Shown piece by piece: positions 13,401 through 15,978 of a stretch of DNA of 15,978 nt. Within the stretch, counting starts at the first letter, position 1. Each line of letters opens with the position of its first letter. Under the pieces are notes generated by a model. The model searched no databases and had not been told where the DNA came from. It was given only the letters and a program-made list of their open reading frames with translations. Made by a program: the position numbers and the translations under genes. This DNA comes from Candidatus Omnitrophota bacterium. GTDB taxonomy: Bacteria; Omnitrophota; Gorgyraeia; Duberdicusellales; 4484-171. The stretch lies in contig DAOVKQ010000001.1 of assembly GCA_030631705.1 (NCBI GenBank), positions 1 through 15,978 on the forward strand. Reading direction: 5' to 3'.

Positions 13401-13686
13401 TGGGGAAAAAGCGCTAACCGCCATTGCCCTTATTTTTGCGATTTTCAAAGTAAAACCTTCTCCTCTGTGCGTGTTGGACGAAATAGACGCGCCTTTAGAT
13501 GAATCTAACGTCGATAGGTTCAATGAGTTGTTAAAGGAATTTTCCCCCATGGCGCAGTTTATAGTCATAACCCATAATAAAAGAACAATGAGCAGGGCGG
13601 ATGTCCTTTATGGAGTTACAATGCAGGAGAAAGGAATTTCTAAATTAGTTTCGGTAAGGTTTGCCGAAGAGAGCGCGGCGGCTTGA
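10492..13686 (+). CDS. smc: Chromosome segregation SMC-family ATPase with a strongly reduced hinge
   Basis: SMC ATPases compact and segregate chromosomes. The 1064-residue product has the Walker A loop GPNGCGKSN at 31-39, a long coiled coil (about 170-495), a central non-coil segment, a returning coiled coil (about 565-930), the ABC signature LSGGEKALTA at 968-977 and Walker B with D996-E997. The head sequence is typical of bacterial SMC ('LFGFKSFPSKAVLRFGPGITVVVGPNG', 'IIFNGT', 'FIEQGKVE'). Bacterial SMCs are usually about 1150-1200 residues with a hinge of around 150 or more; here only about 60 residues (503-560) lie between the coils, and the glycine-rich hinge motifs are not recognisable. 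There is no CxxC hook, so it is not Rad50. It is translationally coupled to etfA. No scpA or scpB lies in the window. Confidence 0.9.
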   Translation: MHLKSLELFGFKSFPSKAVLRFGPGITVVVGPNGCGKSNIFDAVKWALGEQSPKSLRGSKMEDIIFNGTDKYPSLNYTEVTLTFSNEDGYLPIDYKEVAITRRLYRSGESQYFINKNITRLKDIEELFMGTGIGESSYSFIEQGKVETLLSYRPEEKRLIFDEASGIIKYKEKKRETLRKLKDTEDNILRIDDIVSEVRRQTRYLERQVEKAKKYKEINRELIDTERKIAALDYRDLEKKSDLFLDEINKLKQSERANEEKITGITAQSQKLNSSLKGTQKNLEDINSQIISANSRIESCLSHIQINTQRQEEFTKRIFNLDTSLEGASQRIKLQFSRIDDEKKAILSLEEDFISLKKNLDESRDAKENKISQICEAKEFISSAKDSILHFEEEKVAVNNALIEIETHLKNLLAHKKRLNMDKARLDNYLEQNKENCSNIKGEVVQLQEEYDLLRKQKCSLYSQVKDLETAIEDLGRQELEKEKALVELKSYMEFLRDLKVKYEEFPVSRKVKIIFDKKPGKINKLIASLRDIEFSEFNRDGILEYEAEVEAKIISLPEAELSRRIDDISRDLNIIKSTVEADKERRGSFIEEISRQETVISEKESLLRGKVQEKENLNEEVKRFEDEYNLTEDELKSCSEEISDLEKKKQTHSEETVSLDNKLRDSKKNLREFQENLSLYSEEVNRLDIEMAKKEAQAKALGEHKESAVAKVYLLEEEKNNLKSSLNSLNKEKEETTLSLGSLGKEIISLEDKITQDKENARSLSAAKDELAVSLGIAERESASILEAVREAEKALENVRSRMYAKKLEVQKVNFEKAKIVDYLKQVYNIDFILEEISSFENSPDSLQENKERFKNKLLSLGAVNLVAIEEFQELNARYDFLNSQREDLNKSKDSLKKAIQKINRTSKEIFLEVFIKVEEEFKKYFRLLFGGGRAQLILLDKENVLDSGVEIEVQPPGKKLQIVSLLSGGEKALTAIALIFAIFKVKPSPLCVLDEIDAPLDESNVDRFNELLKEFSPMAQFIVITHNKRTMSRADVLYGVTMQEKGISKLVSVRFAEESAAA

Positions 13687-13719
13687 AGAAGAAGTCCAAG
13701 CTGATAAAGAACCCAAAGA

Positions 13720-14877
13720 TTAGGTAGAAACTATTCTGTTTTTTCCTTCATTTTTTGCTCTATACAAAGCTAAGTCGGCCTTTTGTATCAGCTGTTTCTT
13801 GTCTTGTGAATCTTCAGGAAAAGTGGATACCCCTATGCTTACGGTAAAAAAGTAATTTAGTATTTTTTGTTTTTCTATAAACGACCGTATTTGTTCGGCA
13901 ACGACTAAGCAATCCTTTTTTGAAGTATTTGGCAGAATGAGAGCAAATTCTTCTCCTCCGTATCTTGATACGATGTCCGTTGCCCGGGTACACTTTTTAA
14001 GATTCTCGGCAATTTCCTTTAAAGCCTGGTCTCCTGCCGGATGCCCGAAACTGTCGTTGAATTTTTTGAAGTCATCGAGGTCAAGCATAATTACAGAAAC
14101 TATTTCTTTGTGGCGTTTTGCTTTTATTAACTCTTCATCTAACTTGTACTGGAAATAACCGTAGTTCCAAAGGGAAGTAAGGAGGTCGGTGTGGGCGCGC
14201 AGGAGAGTATTCTCATAAGTTTTCGAGTTTTCAATCGCTCTGGCCGCCTGATTAATAAACATTGTAAGTATTTTGATGTTTTCTTCGGTTATTGGCTTTT
14301 GGGTGATGTAATTATCTACGATAATTACCCCTAGTGGATTATTTTTTGACCACAAAGGGGCTATAACAAATTCTTTTAAATTGAGTTTTTCAACTAAGGG
14401 ATCTTCTTTGTATTTAGCGCCGTCTATATATATAGGTACGACTTCGTGTAACGATTCATATATTAGGCCCGATTTTTCATTAAGAGGAAAACTCAAAGAA
14501 TGGGTAAATTCCATAAGCTTGGGCCGGATGTTTCCTTCTTTTATTTTACGGTAAACTTCGATTAAAGAATAAAGGTCCATTTTTTGTTTTTCTATAAGGT
14601 CCCATATCCTATTGGCTTCTTCGGCGTCTATAGGGCCTATGCCGGTAAATCCTTTTATCGCGTTTTCTGCTTCGTCGATTAAGAAAAGAATAGCCCTATT
14701 GAATTCTAATCCCTGGCGGGCAGTGAGTCCTGTGAGGATTATATAGGCTACTTCATCGAGTCTTAGGGTGGTTTGTATTGCCTGGGTAAGTTCGTAAAAA
14801 ATGTAAAACTGTGATTTTACTTTTTCCAACTCTTGTTTCAGCCATTCTATTTCTTCTAAACAGTTCTCTTTTTCCAT
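13720..14877 (-). CDS. GAF-GGDEF diguanylate cyclase
   Basis: The 385-residue cytoplasmic enzyme should make c-di-GMP from two GTP. A short coiled segment (about 1-28) leads into a GAF-like domain (about 30-215; 'FNRAILFLIDE', 'VIAPLWSKNNPLGVIIVDN'). The GGDEF domain follows from about 225 ('DLLTSLWNYGYF', 'DLDDFKKFND', 'FGHPAGDQALKEIA'). The active-site loop is GGEEF (307-311), a functional variant, and an inhibitory I-site R298-x-x-D301 sits exactly five residues before it, so product feedback is expected. The gene converges on smc with a 33-bp gap and no obvious terminator between them, and it diverges from the cvpA-like gene. Only a weak ACAGGT precedes the ATG. It opposes the HD-GYP phosphodiesterase encoded at the left of the window. 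Confidence 0.94.
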   Translation of the reverse strand: MEKENCLEEIEWLKQELEKVKSQFYIFYELTQAIQTTLRLDEVAYIILTGLTARQGLEFNRAILFLIDEAENAIKGFTGIGPIDAEEANRIWDLIEKQKMDLYSLIEVYRKIKEGNIRPKLMEFTHSLSFPLNEKSGLIYESLHEVVPIYIDGAKYKEDPLVEKLNLKEFVIAPLWSKNNPLGVIIVDNYITQKPITEENIKILTMFINQAARAIENSKTYENTLLRAHTDLLTSLWNYGYFQYKLDEELIKAKRHKEIVSVIMLDLDDFKKFNDSFGHPAGDQALKEIAENLKKCTRATDIVSRYGGEEFALILPNTSKKDCLVVAEQIRSFIEKQKILNYFFTVSIGVSTFPEDSQDKKQLIQKADLALYRAKNEGKNRIVST

Positions 14878-14889
14878 AATTATATACCT

Positions 14890-14918
14890 GTAATACCATA
14901 ATGAATAAAAAAAGTCAA
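14890..14918 (-). promoter_or_regulatory. Candidate promoter of the diguanylate cyclase gene
   Basis: On the minus strand TTGACT (14918-14913) and TATTAC (14895-14890) are spaced by 17 bp, predicting a start near 14883 and a leader of about six bases before the ATG at 14877. The -10 match is moderate. Confidence 0.3.
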
Positions 14919-14920
14919 AT

Positions 14921-14943
14921 TTTACCGGGTTTTAAGGGGTAAA
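14921..14943. promoter_or_regulatory. Short inverted repeat between divergent promoters
   Basis: TTTACC (14921-14926) and GGTAAA (14938-14943) are exact reverse complements around 11 bases. The repeat lies between the minus-strand -35 box ending at 14918 and the plus-strand -35 at 14965, a position suited to an operator shared by the two divergent genes. With only six paired bases, chance is a real possibility. Confidence 0.25.
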
Positions 14944-14964
14944 TAGAAATTTGTAAACGTTTTC

Positions 14965-14993
14965 TTGACATTTTATTTTCGATATGTTATATA
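14965..14993 (+). promoter_or_regulatory. Predicted strong sigma70-type promoter of the cvpA-like gene
   Basis: A perfect -35 TTGACA (14965-14970) and TATATA (14988-14993) are separated by 17 bp, giving a start near 15000 and a leader of about 22 nt. A further TATAAT (15014-15019) sits two bases before the ATG at 15022; it is too close to act as a normal promoter for that start codon. Confidence 0.6.
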
Positions 14994-15021
14994 CTAATTA
15001 ACTATTTTAAGGTTATAATTA

Positions 15022-15564
15022 ATGGGATTGATCAACAACTTGCAGTGGATAGATATTGTTGTTTTTATCGCATTCTTAAGGATAATTCATATATCAAACC
15101 GGTGCGGTTTTCTCAACGAAATCATTAAACTGTTTGGGGCATTCAGCGCTTCATTTTTTTCTTTACAATATTACCTATTTTTAGGAGGCATTTTTGAAAA
15201 AATGTCCTTTTTTTTATATCAGGAATATTTTGGTACAGTTTCTTTTATCGCTATTTTTTACACAATTATCCTGTTATTCTTAATATTACGCAGGGCTTTA
15301 AGCCTGTTTTTAAAAAAAGATAAAAACTGTCTTCTGTGGGAGCGGATAACCTCTCTATTGCTCGGAGGCGCAAGGTTTTCTTTACTGGTGAGCGTGTTTA
15401 TTTTTGTCGCACATCTTTTTCCTCCCACAACTGAAGCGGCAGGGAGAAGTTTTTCTTACAAAATATTTAAGAAAATTGCGCCTCAAACTTATATAAGCGG
15501 TTTTCAGTTATATAGTAAAATTAATCCCTGGGCTGTCTTGAATGAGAAAGTAACAAAGTATTAA
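15022..15564 (+). CDS. CvpA-like integral membrane protein
   Basis: The 180-residue protein begins 'LQWIDIVVFIAFLRIIHISNRCGFLNEIIKLFG', which matches the opening pattern of the CvpA family (WID followed by a helix, then a 'GF..E..KL.G' turn). About four membrane segments are visible: 9-27, 33-57, 70-92 and 110-132, with a hydrophilic C-terminal tail. Length and topology fit the family. CvpA proteins are inner-membrane proteins linked to colicin V production and envelope stress, and their molecular activity is poorly known, so no specific role can be assigned. The ATG has only a weak upstream AAGG. The NIF3-like gene follows 55 bp downstream on the same strand, so the two may share the promoter at 14965-14993. 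Confidence 0.65.
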   Translation: MGLINNLQWIDIVVFIAFLRIIHISNRCGFLNEIIKLFGAFSASFFSLQYYLFLGGIFEKMSFFLYQEYFGTVSFIAIFYTIILLFLILRRALSLFLKKDKNCLLWERITSLLLGGARFSLLVSVFIFVAHLFPPTTEAAGRSFSYKIFKKIAPQTYISGFQLYSKINPWAVLNEKVTKY

Positions 15565-15619
15565 GGATGGATTAATCAGGTTCCGGGGAGAGCATTAATC
15601 AAGGAGGTAAGTGGTAGCT

Positions 15620-15978
15620 ATGAAACTGAAGAAAATTTATCAGGAGATAATAAATAAGGGTATTGAAGCCGATCCCCGCTCCAGAAAAGAAGTTGAATCT
15701 CTCCTTCGCCAAAGACGCAGCTCTTATCAGGAATTGGATAAAAAAGAAAAAGTTTTTTTTGATGAAGAGTCTTTATGCAATCCTTTCAGTGATACGCGTA
15801 TTTTAAACGGCAGCGAGGATGCTGATATCCGCCGGGCAATTGTAGGTATCGATGTAGAGGGTCCGGAAATTTTGTTAGTAGATAAATTGCGGGAAAAAGG
15901 CAATAATATCGATCTTATTATCTCTCATCACCCCGCAGGCAAAGCTTATGCTAATTTTTATGAAGTTATGGATTTGCA
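15620..15978 (+). CDS. NIF3/DUF34-family metal-binding protein (3' truncated by window end)
   Basis: The frame opens with an ATG 11 nt after a strong AAGGAGGT (15601-15608) and stays open for 119 codons to the window end. The sequence runs 'MKLKKIYQEIINKGIEADPRS', 'NPFSDTRILNG', 'AIVGIDVEGPEILLVDKLREKG' and 'IDLIISHHPAGKAYANFYEVMDL'. The ISHHPxG segment (His at 103-104) is the metal-binding motif of the NIF3-like (YbgI, DUF34) family, and the long N-terminal extension before it is typical of the version I know as 'NGG1p-interacting factor NIF3'. The biochemical role of the family is unsettled; a metal-dependent hydrolase or metal-chaperone role has been suggested. A GTG at 15611 is in frame but too close to the ribosome-binding site. 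Confidence 0.8.
   Translation, partial: MKLKKIYQEIINKGIEADPRSRKEVESLLRQRRSSYQELDKKEKVFFDEESLCNPFSDTRILNGSEDADIRRAIVGIDVEGPEILLVDKLREKGNNIDLIISHHPAGKAYANFYEVMDL

Noticed and set aside
10492..13686. Possible Rad50/SbcC instead of SMC
   Set aside because: The head begins with SMC-type sequence and the mid-coil segment has no CxxC zinc-hook motif.

Overview
The window looks like chromosome from an AT-rich, uncultivated anaerobic bacterium. The mix of genes (ferredoxin-fused EtfA with EtfB, a divergent SMC, PAS/HD-GYP and GAF/GGDEF regulators, a NIF3-like protein) is what I would expect from Omnitrophota or a related PVC or deep-branching Gram-negative lineage. That placement is inference, because no rRNA or other decisive marker is present. 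I see no tRNA, rRNA, CRISPR array, transposase or phage gene.

Layout, left to right: (1) the 3' end of a membrane-protein gene; (2) a 226-bp regulatory spacer with a sigma70-type promoter, a hairpin with a T-run, and a perfect 14-bp palindrome matching the LacI/CcpA 'cre' consensus; (3) a PAS-PAS-HD-GYP c-di-GMP phosphodiesterase gene followed by two tandem hairpins; (4) era, then an Fe-S TrmA/RlmD-family RNA m5U methyltransferase gene; (5) a PilZ gene with its own promoter; (6) a 337-bp gene-free stretch with a hairpin, an extended -10 promoter and an inverted array of degenerate 7-bp repeats; (7) a tight three-gene unit encoding a single-domain response regulator, a PhcB-like SAM methyltransferase and a polytopic 7TM-GAF histidine kinase; (8) etfB, a second 7-bp-periodic repeat, etfA with two [4Fe-4S] clusters, and smc overlapping etfA by one base; (9) on the minus strand, a GAF-GGDEF diguanylate cyclase gene; (10) divergently, a CvpA-like gene and the 5' part of a NIF3/DUF34 gene running off the end.

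Two themes stand out. First, signalling: the window encodes a c-di-GMP synthase, a degrading enzyme and a receptor, plus a module resembling the phcB/phcS/phcQ quorum-sensing parts of Ralstonia (signal-methyltransferase homologue, membrane kinase, response regulator). The phc comparison rests on family motifs I recognise and has not been tested. Second, unusual architecture: the SMC has only about 60 residues where a normal hinge of roughly 150 or more would sit; the module kinase has lost ATP-binding signature residues; the ETF has the form associated with electron bifurcation but no dehydrogenase beside it; and two intergenic regions carry related 7-bp-periodic inverted repeats that may be copies of an undescribed dispersed element.
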